DNA of 64,000 nucleotides from Plumapathes pennacea (GCA_964036295.1 OZ038473.1:1867501-1931500), one strand, 5' to 3'; counted from the first letter of the stretch, positions 22,390 to 35,162 are shown. The notes: generated by a model not told the origin, from the sequence alone. Translations and numbers: made by a program.

Positions 22390-23675
22390 ATTCGTTTCCG
22401 TGCAGTGTTGATTCGTTCCCTTGTAGTGATGATTCGTTTCCATGCAGTGTTGATTCGTTCCCTTGTAGTGATGATTCGTTTCCGTGCAGTGTTGATTCGT
22501 TCCTATGCAGTGATGATTCGTTTCCGTGCAGTGTTGATTCGTTCCCCTGTCGTGATGATTCGTTTCCGTGCAGTGCTGATTCGTTCCCTTGTAGTGATGA
22601 TTCGTTTCCGTGCAGTGCTGATTCGTTCCCTTGTAGTGATGATTCGTTTCCGTGCAGTGCTGATTCGTTCCCCTGTCGTGATGATTCGTTTCCGTGCAGT
22701 GTTGATTCGTTCCCTTGTAGTGATGATTCGTTTCCGTGCAGTGTTGATTCGTTCCCTTGTAGTGATGATTCGTTTCCGTGCAGTGCTGATTCGTTCCCTT
22801 GTAGTGATGATTCGTTTCCGTGCAGTGTTGATTCGTTCCCTTGTAGTGATGATTCGTTTCCGTGCAGTGCTGATTCGTTCCCTTGTCGTGATGATTCGTT
22901 TCCGTGCAGTGTTGATTCGTTCCCCTGTCGTGATGATTCGTTTCCGTGCAGTGCTGATTCGTTCCCTTGTAGTGATGATTCGTTTCCGTGCAGTGCTGAT
23001 TCGTTCCCTTGTAGTGATGATTCGTTTCCGTGCAGTGCTGATTCGTTCCCTTGTAGTGATGATTCGTTTCCGTGCAGTGTTGATTCGTTCCCCTGTCGTG
23101 ATGATTCGTTTCCGTGCAGTGCTGATTCGTTCCCTTGTAGTGATGATTCGTTTCCGTGCAGTGCTGATTCGTTCCCTTGTCGTGATGATTCGTTTCCGTG
23201 CAGTGTTGATTCGTTCCCTTGTAGTGATGATTCGTTTCCGTGCAGTGTTGATTCGTTCCTATGCAGTGATGATTCGTTTCCGTGCAGTGCTGATTCGTTC
23301 CCCTGTCGTGATGATTCGTTTCCGTGCAGTGTTGATTCGTTCCCTTGTAGTGATGATTCGTTTCCGTGCAGTGTTGATTCGTTCCCTTGTAGTGATGATT
23401 CGTTTCCGTGCAGTGCTGATTCGTTCCCTTGTAGTGATGATTCGTTTCCGTGCAGTGTTGATTCGTTCCCTTGCAGTGATGATTCGTTTCCGTGCAGTGT
23501 TGATTCGTTCCCTTGCAGTGATGATTCGTTTCCGTGCTTTGTTGATTCGTTCCTATGCAGTGATGATTCGTTTCCGTGCAGTGCTGATTCGTTCCCCTGT
23601 AGTGATGGTTCGTTTCTGTGCAGTGCTGATTCGTTCCCTTGTAGTGATGATTCGTTCTCGTGCAGTGATGATTAA
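22390..23675. repeat. 21-bp minisatellite, block 3 (42-bp dimer)
   Basis: About 31 dimer units: GATTCGTTTCCGTGCAGTG followed by TT or CT, then GATTCGTTCCCTTGTAGTGAT with TAG/TCG/CAG variants. The array is highly homogeneous. It joins block 2 without spacer at about 22390. Confidence 0.95.
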
Positions 23676-26263
23676 CAATACTTTTCAATGGTAAGTGTAA
23701 ATGATTTACTGGCAAGAGTTTTGAACCTCAACAAGGTTTAAGAAATATATAAGACGTTCGTGCGTAACAGCCTCATATAAACGCGCGGGAAGTCGGGAGA
23801 ACACGAGATAAGACTAGGGAAACCAATGAATAAAATTTAGTCGAGTGACGAACTTTAATTTTCTCTTTCAGTCTCTCACCAGAAAAATTTCATACAGTTC
23901 AGAGAACGTGGTTTTTGGCAACTTGCTCAAAGGACAACTGATTGAAAAATACAAAATCATTACAACACCCATACGCTTTAGAGAATCTGCATTTTGAGCT
24001 TGCGAGTGAAAAGGTCGGCCAGCAAAGAAAATAATATATCTAGACTCATCTCAATTACATGCACCGTCGATTTTGACAGCTTGGCTTCCAGCAAATATAA
24101 AATTTTAAGACAGGAAAGTCAGACTAGACGGCACTTGTTACTTGGCCTTTAGCCAAGTCCAAGGGTAGCCGATTTTTGCTTGTTGGGATCGAGAAATGGC
24201 ACACGCTGGTTGGTTGGGCGCTCTTTTTTTAGCTGACGCGTTCTGTCCTTCGGATGTGTTTCTACTCTGGTCTCATGTTTTGTCGGACTATGTGTGACTT
24301 CGATCGTGCATTTGAAATCAAAACAGTGTTCATACGCGGAGAAAATCGTAGCTGCATTGTTTACAGTGACGGCATTGTGCGTCAATGTAAAAGCTGTTGA
24401 CTTCTTGGCACGAACTGCATTGTACTGATTGTTTGTTACATTAGATTCGTTCAGTGTTGTAACAATTCACCAGTTTCAGTCTTGATACGAAGGCAAACGG
24501 AAGCCGGTAATATGTAACAAGACGAGGTTTGGCCAATGTACTTAGCCTTGGCATGGTGTCGAGTACAAGCTAGAGTGGTTGTCTTGCACTAAAGGCATAT
24601 ACACACTAACTGCAATCTATATGAAAGATGTGGTATAGAATGAAGATCAACGGCGACAACGAAAAAAAACCGGCAGCTTGAACGGCTTCATGTCTAGTCT
24701 GGTAAGGGTTTATTATATTGTTCATTTGATTATTCCTGATTATAGGAATATAACACATCATCACATAACTGGGAAAAATAATAAATAATTAGATAGATAC
24801 ATGCGCCACACTGCAATAGAGTAGTCCTGCAAATATGATAATATTAAAAAGAAGTGATAGAAACAGGCTAGGAACATCAGATCATTAGAATTTTTTGAAC
24901 AATTATAAATACAACATGCTCCGCATCGCAGTAGTGTGGCCCTGGCTAGGAACAACACAGCACTAGATGCAAGCTCCAATGCTATTACTCCAACTGGATG
25001 TATGGATCTTCACAGAGACTTGGCTAGGTGACACAACATTAGATGCGGAGAGTGAATTCCTGGAATACCAACTGGAACGCTGGGAGTTTTCAGGCATTTG
25101 AACTGGGGCTTATTTCTTGTCATTGTTAACGAGATAAAGCTTTAAAACTACGCATTTATTTATCTGTAAATTTGACCAGAAATGGCGGTTTGTTATGCGA
25201 AGTTTGATGTCTTATTTCTCGCGGATAGTTTGAAATATACATATAAAGTTTGCATCAGCATATTTGGAAATCATTCAGAGACATTCCCTATAAATTGTAT
25301 GCGATTTGAATGATCGGCCGAGACGGGACATCGTTTTTAGTAGGGGACAAAAAACGGCCGATTTCGGACAAAAAGTTGACTGACAGTCATCCGAAAACCG
25401 TGCGTCATTGCTGAATCGGGCCACGTGTTCAGATTTCATGGTGCTCTTGTTTGTCACCAGGATTACATTTCCTGTGGCCACGGGGCAACGTCATGCCAGG
25501 TAAAGTACTTTCACTCCCAAGAGTGATCAACTTTAATTTTCTCTTTTCAGTCTCCCACCAGAGATATATTATACAGTATGGAGAATTTGGCATTTGATAA
25601 CTTGTTCAAATGACAGTTGGTTAAAACATTAATTCTCGTTTCATCACTCGTACATTTTCTTATTTTAGGTATGGGAGAATTTGTATTTTGATCTCTCGTA
25701 CTAACAACATATAATGGCTGCGACATATAATTGAAACCCAAAGCTAAATTTTTCTGTGGAAGCATCGCTTTTGTGAAGGTCGTGAATTGGTCGCCAGTGA
25801 ACTGACTAAAGACGCCGTATCCCGAGGGGAGGGGGGAGGGGGGAGGGGTGGTTGGGAGAACTCCCACATATGAGTCGTATAGGTAATACTTGCCGTGCTA
25901 AAGAGTATCGTTTCCAAGCATTTTAGTCTGAAATTGGGTATAGATTTTTGTCATTTTGGTCGGAAATTGGGTACAGATTTTAGCGTTTTGGTCTGAGAAT
26001 AGGGTAGTAGATTTGGTCAAGGTAAAATAGGGTACACATTTTGGCGTCAGTCTGAAATAGGGTATGGAAAATCGTATATTTTGGTCTGAAGTAGGATAAG
26101 AGTTTGAAGAACCGTGGGGCACACTCCCACCCAAAATTATCACACGCTTCCCACACGAGCCGACTTAAAAATAAAGCTTGAGTCAAGAACTGAATGAAAC
26201 ACAAGTATTTTACTGAGTTAGACCCTCATTTGTACTAAGTGATAATATCTCTTCATTTTTTAG
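23676..26263. other. Intergenic with decayed MITE pieces
   Basis: Contains a partial copy of the 5273-5442 MITE (23740 onward) and partial piggyBac-like MITE segments at about 23850-23960 and 25505-25630. A G-rich run at 25825-25850 could form a quadruplex. No upstream exons of the ERGIC1-like gene were found here. Confidence 0.4.
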
Positions 26264-27222
26264 CCATCTGGTTCAGGTACGACTGAAGTCCGATCACTGT
26301 CAAGTACACGGAAAGGCGGAAACTTCTGTATCACTTCATTACAACGGTATGTGTTATAGCTTGTGTATAGCAATCGTTACGTTTCGTGATCGTGTTTGTA
26401 CCTGTAACACACGTTCTTGTCCTGGCCCGTCTTTGTGACAGAAAGATCGTAGTCTAATACTTTATACGAATACATAATTATGTTTACGTAATCGTGTTTG
26501 TATTTCAATTTTGTAAGTTCGTGTAAATTTTAAAAGTGCTTGTGTGTTCCTGTTTGCATTCCTGCTTGTATACGTGTAAGTTTTGTTAGGTAATTTTCAT
26601 ATTTGTGTACATGCAAGTGATCGTGTTCGTATTCATGCTCATGTGTTCTTATTTGATTCATTTTTTTTGTGTGTAAGTGTGCTACCTAACTGTAGTTCAT
26701 GCTCATATTTACATATTCGTGTACGTGTAAGTGATCGTATTCGTGTTCATATGTTTTTGGTAATTCATATTCGTTTAAGTGTATTACTGTAGTTCATGTT
26801 CATGTTTATGTTCATGCTTGTGTATTTGTGTTTGTGCAAGTGATCTTGTTCGTGTTCGTGCTCATGTGTTCTTGGTTAATTCATGTTCGCGAAATGTTTG
26901 TGTAAGTGTATTACTGTAGTTCATGTTTGGGTATTCGTGTACATGTACGTGTACGTGTACGTGTAAGCGATCGTGTTCGTGTTCATGTGTTCTTGGTAAT
27001 TCATATTCGTTTAAGTGTATTACTGTTGTTCATGTTCTTGCTTGTGCAAGTGATAGTGTTTGTGTTCGTGCTTGTGGTTCATGTTATTAAAGAGCACCGT
27101 ATGTTTCTTTCCAGGTTTGTGCCACCGTGGGTGCAACGTTTACAGTGGCAGGCATTATTGACTCTATGATCTTCATGGCAAGTGAACTCTTCAAGAAAGC
27201 CCAATTAGGAAAACTAAGCTAG
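26264..27222 (+). pseudogene. ERGIC1: ERGIC1-like gene, last two coding exons, with in-frame TGA
   Basis: Exon 26264-26346 follows a T-rich tract ending TTTTTTAG and encodes IWFRYD, then TGA (26284-26286), then SPITVKYTERRKLLYHFITT up to a GTATGT donor. Exon 27115-27222 follows CTTTCCAG and encodes VCATVGATFTVAGIIDSMIF and a tail ending AQLGKLS with TAG. Both match the C-terminus of ERGIC1 (ERGIC-32), a two-pass membrane protein cycling between ER and Golgi, including the last membrane segment. In the family a leucine stands where the TGA is, within FRYDLSPI. The phases are intact. No earlier exons were found between 1 and 26 kb. It is therefore either a truncated duplicate turned pseudogene or a real gene with distant exons and a sequence error or variant at one codon. 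Confidence 0.8.
26375..27100. repeat. Degenerate GT-rich repeat in the ERGIC1-like intron
   Basis: A purine-pyrimidine-like GTGTTCGTGTTCATG texture, with segments of roughly 110-120 bp that recur near 26700, 26800 and 26940 (TTCATATTCGTTTAAGTGTA and AAGTGATCGTGTTCGTG). It fills most of the intron between the two ERGIC1-like exons. Confidence 0.7.
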
Positions 27223-28193
27223 ATAACGCAAATATGTGCATTATTTTCTCTTGTGTTTAAGGAAACTTTCTTTGTCCAACATATTTGTAAACAGGTATAC
27301 ATGTGGTTTATGAGCTGCCATGCGAAAATTAGACTTTGGAACTCCGAATAAGATGACCTTGTTCACCCATAAGCTTTAAAAAATAGCTCCCAGCTTGATA
27401 AGAAGAAAATATATCAATGATGTAGTGAGAATTTATGGTTTAGTCAACTTTTATCTGAGCGATGTATCAAATACTTAAGTCGCGGGGTGTGTTGGGGGGG
27501 GGGGGGGGGACATGTTGCCTCGTATAACAGGACGCCATTTTGTAATGACGACCTTTAGGTTTAGTGTGACAGTTAATGATGTTTTTATGTAAGGGTCAAA
27601 TCCTGCGATAAATGCTGTCAACTTTAGGCAAGCGACTGGTGTTTAACAGGCCTGTTTTGCATGGAGAAAACTCCGTCAGCTTGAAGTTTTGTGCGCTTTG
27701 ATATTTATTCATGCAAATTTATACATTGTTGAAATTTAATTCTTTGTAGTTCAATAGTATAACTATAGATTACTGTACGTTTTGCTCGCTAATTGCTAGT
27801 TAGATTGAATTCTTGATAGTGGGGTTTTGCATTAGCAAGTTGGAATTGATTGTAAAGCTCGTTCGTGACACTGGATTATATTAAACAAATACACAAACCT
27901 CTTCACTGACCGGAAAGCTTATTGAGTTAATCAAAAGTTAACCCAAGTTATTGTTCTATCAAACAAATGGTGGTTAGCATCTCTACGAACTATGATCGAA
28001 CAGAAATACGTCACGATAAAACCCATTGGCACTGGTCGTATGCCAGGTGACGACCCGTTTGGGTCTCGAAATAGAGCGATACTACAGCATCAGCGTCGTG
28101 ATTATTACCCTCGCAGACCTAGAGGATAAATATTTATAGCCGTCGTTTGACGATTGAGTATTCATACATTCCACTTAAGAACATGCAAACATG
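27223..28193. other. Intergenic downstream of the ERGIC1-like fragment
   Basis: Holds a partial piggyBac-like MITE similarity at about 27375-27475 and a G run at 27496-27509. At 28077-28193 is a dispersed repeat (GATACTACAGCAT, GTGATTATTACCCTCGC) that is also present at 12533-12600 and in part at 17455-17510. Confidence 0.45.
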
Positions 28194-28459
28194 AAATAAA
28201 ATGAAAAAATAAACATCTTTATTTAAAGTCGATTGATAGGGAGTGGTTGCCCAATTCTCCCGAGCCAGAGGCTCGTGTACAAATGTTTGACCGGTGGAAT
28301 ACATCTAGAAAGAAGACAGGTTCAAAAGGGAAAAACCGTTGGAGTTGCCTCCCCAGGTGAAAAATCTTCTTATTACTGCCGGCCGTGAGAATTGAACCCA
28401 CGACCTCCTGGCTTGGATTCAGGTCCACCATCCCAAAACCGCTCGGCCACCAAGTCATT
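28194..28459 (-). mobile_element. tRNA-derived SINE with 13-bp target duplication
   Basis: On the minus strand the 5' end carries an A box (GGTGGCCGAGCGG, 28439-28451) and a B box (GGGTTCAATTCTC, 28387-28399), spaced as in a tRNA gene. A tRNA-unrelated body and an A/T-rich 3' end follow. The 266-bp body is flanked by identical ACATGCAAACATG (28181-28193 and 28460-28472). The same flanking sequence exists without the insertion at 17455-17515, with one copy of the duplication (17486-17498). The A and B boxes form an internal RNA polymerase III promoter. Confidence 0.85.
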
Positions 28460-28575
28460 ACATGCAAACATGTGACCTCGGTAATGTAAACTCTTCCCAG
28501 GTCCTTCACTAATGGACCACAAAAAGCAACATGTTTTCAATTATTCGACGTTGAATTTAATAGCTATTAAATACA

Positions 28576-31500
28576 TATGCGTTCTTGAGGATACTTGTGG
28601 GCGACCCTGCATAGAAGGAAAACACGGACTTTCCGCGTTAATGAGCTAATTTTATGCGTTCCTGAGGCGTAAGAGTTTGTTGAAGTCTCCGTTTCCACTA
28701 CTATGTAGCGCCACTCACAGGAAACCACAAGAACGCAGACTTTCAGGAAAGGACACTTATATGACGCTTAATGAATAAATAACAGTTTATTGGGAAAGAC
28801 TTGAGGGAGAAACGAATTATTCGCCATTTTCGTGTTTGAGCAATAAAAATTTTCAGTGTTTTGGACGTTCTCAATTGGGTAGTTAGAGCAATTTTGCGCT
28901 CTGCTCTTCTTGTACGCAAGCAACAGGCGTGGAAACCTCTGTCATTCATTTAGCATATCAGTAGTATTCTTCCATCAAAGTCTGCGTTCTTGAGGATACT
29001 TGTGGGCGACCCTGCATAGGAGGAAAACACGGACTTTGCGCGTTAATGAGCTAATTTTATGCGTTCCTGAGGCGTAAGAGTTTGTTAAAGTCTCCGTTTC
29101 CACTACTATGTAGCGCCACTCACAGGAAACCACAAGAACGCATACTTTCAGGAAAGGACACTTATATGACGCTTAATGAAGGAATAACAGTTTATTGGGA
29201 AAGACTTGAGGGAGAAACGAATTATTCGCTATTTTCGTGTTTGAGCAATAAAAATTTCCAGTGTTTTGGACGTTCTCAATTGGGTAGTTAGAGCAATTTT
29301 GCGCTCTGCTCTTCTTGTACGCAAGCAACAGGCGTAGAAACCTCTGTCATTCATTTAGCATATCAGTAGTATTCTTCCATCAAAGTCTGCGTTCTTGAGG
29401 ATACTTGTGGGCGACCCTGCATAGGAGGAAAACACGGACTTTGCGCGTTAATGAGCTAATTTTATGCGTTCCTGAGGCGTAAGAGTTTGTTAAAGTCTCC
29501 GTTTCCACTACTATGTAGCGCCACTCACAGGAAACCACAAGAACGCAGACTTTCAGGAAAGGACACTTATATGACGCTTAATGAATGACAAACAGTTTGT
29601 TGGCAAAGTCTTGAGGGAGAAACGAATTATTCGCTATTTTCGTGTTTGAGCAATAAAAATTTCCAGTGTTTTGGACGTTCTCAATTAGGCAGTTAGAGCA
29701 ATTATGCGCTCTGCTCTTCTTGTACGCAAGCAACAGGCGTAAAAACCTCTGTCATTCATTTAGCATATCAGTAGTATTCTTCCATCAAAGTCTGCGTTCT
29801 TGAGGTTACTTGTGGGCGACCCTGCATAGGAGGAAAACACGGACTTTGCGCGTTAATGAGCTAATTTTATGCGTTCCTGAGGCGTAAGAGTTTGTTAAAG
29901 TCTCCGTTTCCACTACTATGTAGCGCCACTCACAGGAAACCACAAGAACGCAGACTTTCAGGAAAGGACACTTATATGACGCTTAATGAATGACAAACAG
30001 TTTGGCGGCAAAGAATTGAGGGAGAAAAGAATTATTCGCTATTTTCGTGTTTGAGCAATAAAAATTTCCAGTGTTTTGGACGTTCTCAATTGGGTAGTTA
30101 GAGCAATTTTGCGCTCTGCTCTTCTTGTACGCAAGGAACAGGCGTAGAAACCTCTGTCATTCATTTAGCATATCGGTAGTATTCTTCCATCAAAGTCTGC
30201 GTTCTTGAGGATACTTGTGGGCGACCCTGCATAAGAGGAAAACACGGACTTTGCGCGTTAATGAGCTAATTTTATGCGTTCCTGAGGCGTAAGAGTTTGT
30301 TAAAGTCTCCGTTTCCACTACTATGTAGCGCCACTCACAGGAAACCACAAGAACGCATACTTTCAGGAAAGGACACTTATATGACGCTTAATGAATGACA
30401 AACAGTTTGGTGGCAAAGAACTGAGGGAGAAACGAATTATTCGCTATTTTCGTGTTTGAGCAATAAAAATTTCCAGTGTTTTGGACGTTCTCAATTGGGT
30501 AGTTAGAGCAATTTTGCGCTCTGCTCTTCTTGTACGCAAGCAACAGGCGTAAAAACCTCTGTCATTCATTTAGCATATCAGTAGTATTCTTCCATCAAAG
30601 TCTGCGTTCTTGAGGATACTTGTGGGCGACCCTGCATAGGAGGAAAACACGGACTTTGCGCGTTAATGAGCTAATTTTATGCGTTCCTGAGGCGTAAGAG
30701 TTTGTTAAAGTCTCCGTTTCCACTACTATGTAGCGCCACTCACAGGAAACCACAAGAACGCAGACTTTCAGGAAAGGACACTTATATGACGCTTAATGAA
30801 TGACAAACAGTTTGGTGGCAAAGAACTGAGGGAGAAACGAATTATTCGCTATTTTCGTGTTTGAGCAATAAAAATTTCCAGTGTTTTGGACGTTCTCAAT
30901 TGGGTAGTTAGAGCAATTTTGCGCTCTGCTCTTCTTGTACGCAAGCAACAGGCGTAGAAACCTCTGTCATTCATTTAGCATATCAGTAGTATTCTTCCAT
31001 CAAAGTCTGCGTTCTTGAGGATACTTGTGGGCGACCCTGCATAGGAGGAAAACACGGACTTTGCGCGTTAATGAGCTAATTTTATGCGTTCCTGAGGCGT
31101 AAGAGTTTGTTAAAGTCTCCGTTTCCACTACTATGTAGCGCCACTCACAGGAAACCACAAGAACGCAGACTTTCAGGAAAGGACACTTATATGACGCTTA
31201 ATGAATGACAAACAGTTTGGCGGCAAAGAATTGAGGGAGAAACGAATTATTCGCTATTTTCGTGTTTGAGCAATAAAAATTTCCAGTGTTTTGGACGTTC
31301 TCAATTGGGTAGTTAGAGCAATTTTGCGCTCTGCTCTTCTTGTACGCAAGCAACAGGCGTAAAAACCTCTGTCATTCATTTAGCATATCAGTAGTATTCT
31401 TCCATCAAAGTCTGCGTTCTTGAGGATACTTGTGGGCGACCCTGCATAGGAGGAAAACACGGACTTTGCGCGTTAATGAGCTAATTTTATGCGTTCCTGA

Positions 31501-34500
31501 GGCGTAAGAGTTTGTTAAAGTCTCCGTTTCCACTACTATGTAGCGCCACTCACAGGAAACCACAAGAACGCAGACTTTCAGGAAAGGACACTTATATGAC
31601 GCTTAATGAATGACAAACAGTTTGGTGGCAAAGAACTGAGGGAGAAACGAATTATTCGCTATTTTCGTGTTTGAGCAATAAAAATTTCCAGTGTTTTGGA
31701 CGTTCTCAATTGGGTAGTTAGAGCAATTTTGCGCTCTGCTCTTCTTGTACGCAAGCAACAGGCGTAGAAACCTCTGTCATTCATTTAGCATATCAGTAGT
31801 ATTCTTCCATCAAAGTCTGCGTTCTTGAGGATACTTGTGGGCGACCCTGCATAGGAGGAAAACACGGACTTTGCGCGTTAATGAGCTAATTTTATGCGTT
31901 CCTGAGGCGTAAGAGTTTGTTAAAGTCTCCGTTTCCACTACTATGTAGCGCCACTCACAGGAAACCACAAGAACGCAGACTTTCAGGAAAGGACACTTAT
32001 ATGACGCTTAATGAATGACAAACAGTTTGGCGGCAAAGAATTGAGGGAGAAACGAATTATTCGCTATTTTCGTGTTTGAGCAATAAAAATTTCCAGTGTT
32101 TTGGACGTTCTCAATTGGGTAGTTAGAGCAATTTTGCGCTCTGCTCTTCTTGTACGCAAGCAACAGGCGTAAAAACCTCTGTCATTCATTTAGCATATCA
32201 GTAGTATTCTTCCATCAAAGTCTGCGTTCTTGAGGATACTTGTGGGCGACCCTGCATAGGAGGAAAACACGGACTTTGCGCGTTAATGAGCTAATTTTAT
32301 GCGTTCCTGAGGCGTAAGAGTTTGTTAAAGTCTCCGTTTCCACTACTATGTAGCGCCACTCACAGGAAACCACAAGAACGCAGACTTTCAGGAAAGGACA
32401 CTTATATGACGCTTAATGAATGACAAACAGTTTGGTGGCAAAGAACTGAGGGAGAAACGAATTATTCGCTATTTTCGTGTTTGAGCAATAAAAATTTCCA
32501 GTGTTTTGGACGTTCTCAATTGGGTAGTTAGAGCAATTTTGCGCTCTGCTCTTCTTGTACGCAAGCAACAGGCGTAAAAACCTCTGTCATTCATTTAGCA
32601 TATCAGTAGTATTCTTCCATCAAAGTCTGCGTTCTTGAGGATACTTGTGGGCGACCCTGCATAGGAGGAAAACACGGACTTTGCGCGTTAATGAGCTAAT
32701 TTTATGCGTTCCTGAGGCGTAAGAGTTTGTTAAAGTCTCCGTTTCCACTACTATGTAGCGCCACTCACAGGAAACCACAAGAACGCAGACTTTCAGGAAA
32801 GGACACTTATATGACGCTTAATGAATGACAAACAGTTTGGCGGCAAAGAATTGAGGGAGAAACGAATTATTCGCTATTTTCGTGTTTGAGCAATAAAAAT
32901 TTCCAGTGTTTTGGACGTTCTCAATTGGGTTGTTAGAGCAATTTTGCGCTCTGCTCTTCTTGTACGCAAGCAAAAGGCGTAGAAACCTCTGTCATTCATT
33001 TAGCATATCAGTAGTATTCTTCCATCAAAGTCTGCGTTCTTGAGGATACTTGTAGGCGACCCTGCATAGGAGGAAAACACGGACTTTGCGCGTTAATGAG
33101 CTAATTTTATGCGTTCCTGAGGCGTAAGAGTTTGTTAAAGTCTCCGTTTCCACTACTATGTAGCGCCACTCACAGGAAACCACAAGAACGCATACTTTCA
33201 GGAAAGGACACTTATATGACGCTTAATGAATGACAAACAGTTTGGTGGCAAAGAACTGAGGGAGAAACGAATTATTCGCTATTTTCGTGTTTGAGCAATA
33301 AAAATTTCCAGTGTTTTGGACGTTCTCAATTGGGTAGTTAGAGCAATTTTGCGCTCTGCTCTTCTTGTACGCAAGCAACAGGCGTAGAAACCTCTGTCAT
33401 TCATTTAGCATATCAGTAGTATTCTTCCATCAAAGTCTGCGTTCTTGAGGATACTTGTGGGCGACCCTGCATAGGAGGAAAACACGGACTTTGCGCGTTA
33501 ATGAGCTAATTTTATGCGTTCCTGAGGCGTAAGAGTTTGTTAAAGTCTCCGTTTCCACTACTATGTAGCGCCACTCACAGGAAACCACAAGAACGCAGAC
33601 TTTCAGGAAAGGACACTTATATGACGCTTAATGAATGACAAACAGTTTGGCGGCAAAGAATTGAGGGAGAAACGAATTATTCGCTATTTTCGTGTTTGAG
33701 CAATAAAAATTTCCAGTGTTTTGGACGTTCTCAATTGGGTTGTTAGAGCAATTTTGCGCTCTGCTCTTCTTGTACGCAAGCAAAAGGTGTAAAAACCTCT
33801 GTCATTCATTTAGCATATCAGTAGTATTCTTCCATCAAAGTCTGCGTTCTTGAGGATACTTGTGGGCGACCCTGCATAGGAGGAAAACACGGACTTTGCG
33901 CGTTAATGAGCTAATTTTATGCGTTCCTGAGGCGTAAGAGTTTGTTAAAGTCTCCGTTTCCACTACTATGTAGCGCCACTCACAGGAAACCACAAGAACG
34001 CAGACTTTCAGGAAAGGACACTTATATGACGCTTAATGAATGACAAACAGTTTGGCGGCAAAGAATTGAGGGAGAAACGAATTATTCGCTATTTTCGTGT
34101 TTGAGCAATAAAAATTTCCAGTGTTTTGGACGTTCTCAATTGGGTAGTTAGAGCAATTTTGCGCTCTGCTCTTCTTGTACGCAAGCAACAGGCGTAGAAA
34201 CCTCTGTCATTCATTTAGCATATCAGTAGTATTCTTCCATCAAAGTCTGCGTTCTTGAGGATACTTGTGGGCGACCCTGCACAGGAGGAAAACACGGACT
34301 TTGCGCGTTAATGAGCTAATTTTATGCGTTCCTGAGGCGTAAGAGTTTGTTAAAGTCTCCGTTTCCACTACTATGTAGCGCCACTCACAGGAAACCACAA
34401 GAACGCATACTTTCAGGAAAGGACACTTATATGACGCTTAATGAATGACAAACAGTTTGGTGGCAAAGAATTGAGGGAGAAACGAATTATTTGCTATTTT

Positions 34501-34990
34501 CGTGTTTGAGCAATAAAAATTTCCAGTGTTTTGGACGTTCTCAATTGGGAAGTTAGAGCAATTTTGCGCTCTGCTCTTCTTGTACGCAAGCAACAGGCGT
34601 AAAACCTCTGTCATTCATTTAGCATATCAGTAGTATTCTTCCATCAAAGTCTGCGTTCTTGAGGATACTTGTGGGCGACCCTGCATAGGAGGAAAACACG
34701 GACTTTGCGCGTTAATGAGCTAATTTTATGCGTTCCTGAGGCGTAAGAGTTTGTTAAAGTCTTCGTTTCCACTACTATGTAGCGCCACTCACAGGAAACC
34801 ACAAGAACGCAGACTTTCAGGAAAGGACACTTATAAGACTTAATGAATGACAAACAGTTTGGCAGGAAATAATTGAGCGAGAAACGAACTAGAGATGAGG
34901 AATAAAAATTTCCAGTGTTTTGGCCATTCTCAATTGGGTAGTTAGAACAATTTTGCGCTGTGTTCCTCTTGTACTCAAGCAACAGATGTA
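28576..34990. repeat. 405-bp tandem satellite, about 16 units
   Basis: TCTGCGTTCTTGAGG recurs at 28981, 29386, 29791, 30196 and so on every 405 bp to 34246, then at 34650 after a one-base loss. Inner units are nearly identical; the first (28576) and last (34650-34990, with a deletion) are diverged, as expected of array edges. Units contain a 13-bp inverted pair, GTCTGCGTTCTTG and CAAGAACGCAGAC, about 150 bp apart. Marker differences (TTTGGCGGCAAAGAATTG against TTTGGTGGCAAAGAACTG) alternate from about 31006 to 33436, giving a partly dimeric 810-bp order. Stop codons occur in all frames, so the unit is not a coding repeat. Confidence 0.97.
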
Positions 34991-35162
34991 TTCATCACTA
35001 AGCTTTCGCAAGAGCCGGTGGTTTGAAGCTTGGCTCAGTGACGAACAAGTTCTTGCGTTATTGCTCTCCCTCGCCTTCGGCATGTGGGACTATAGTTGAC
35101 TTCATAAGGAACAGCTCTGCGCATGCGTATGAATGATGAAAAATGATAAAAAAGGAAAAAGA

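Noticed and set aside
20868..23675. 935-codon open reading frame as a real gene
   Set aside because: It is produced entirely by stop-free 21-bp tandem repeats and is matched by long open frames on the opposite strand; there are no splice sites or recognisable domain.
28576..34990. 405-bp array as a CRISPR or as a tandem RNA gene cluster (5S, U snRNA, histone)
   Set aside because: There are no short repeats with unique spacers, and no 5S, snRNA or histone sequence was recognised in the unit.
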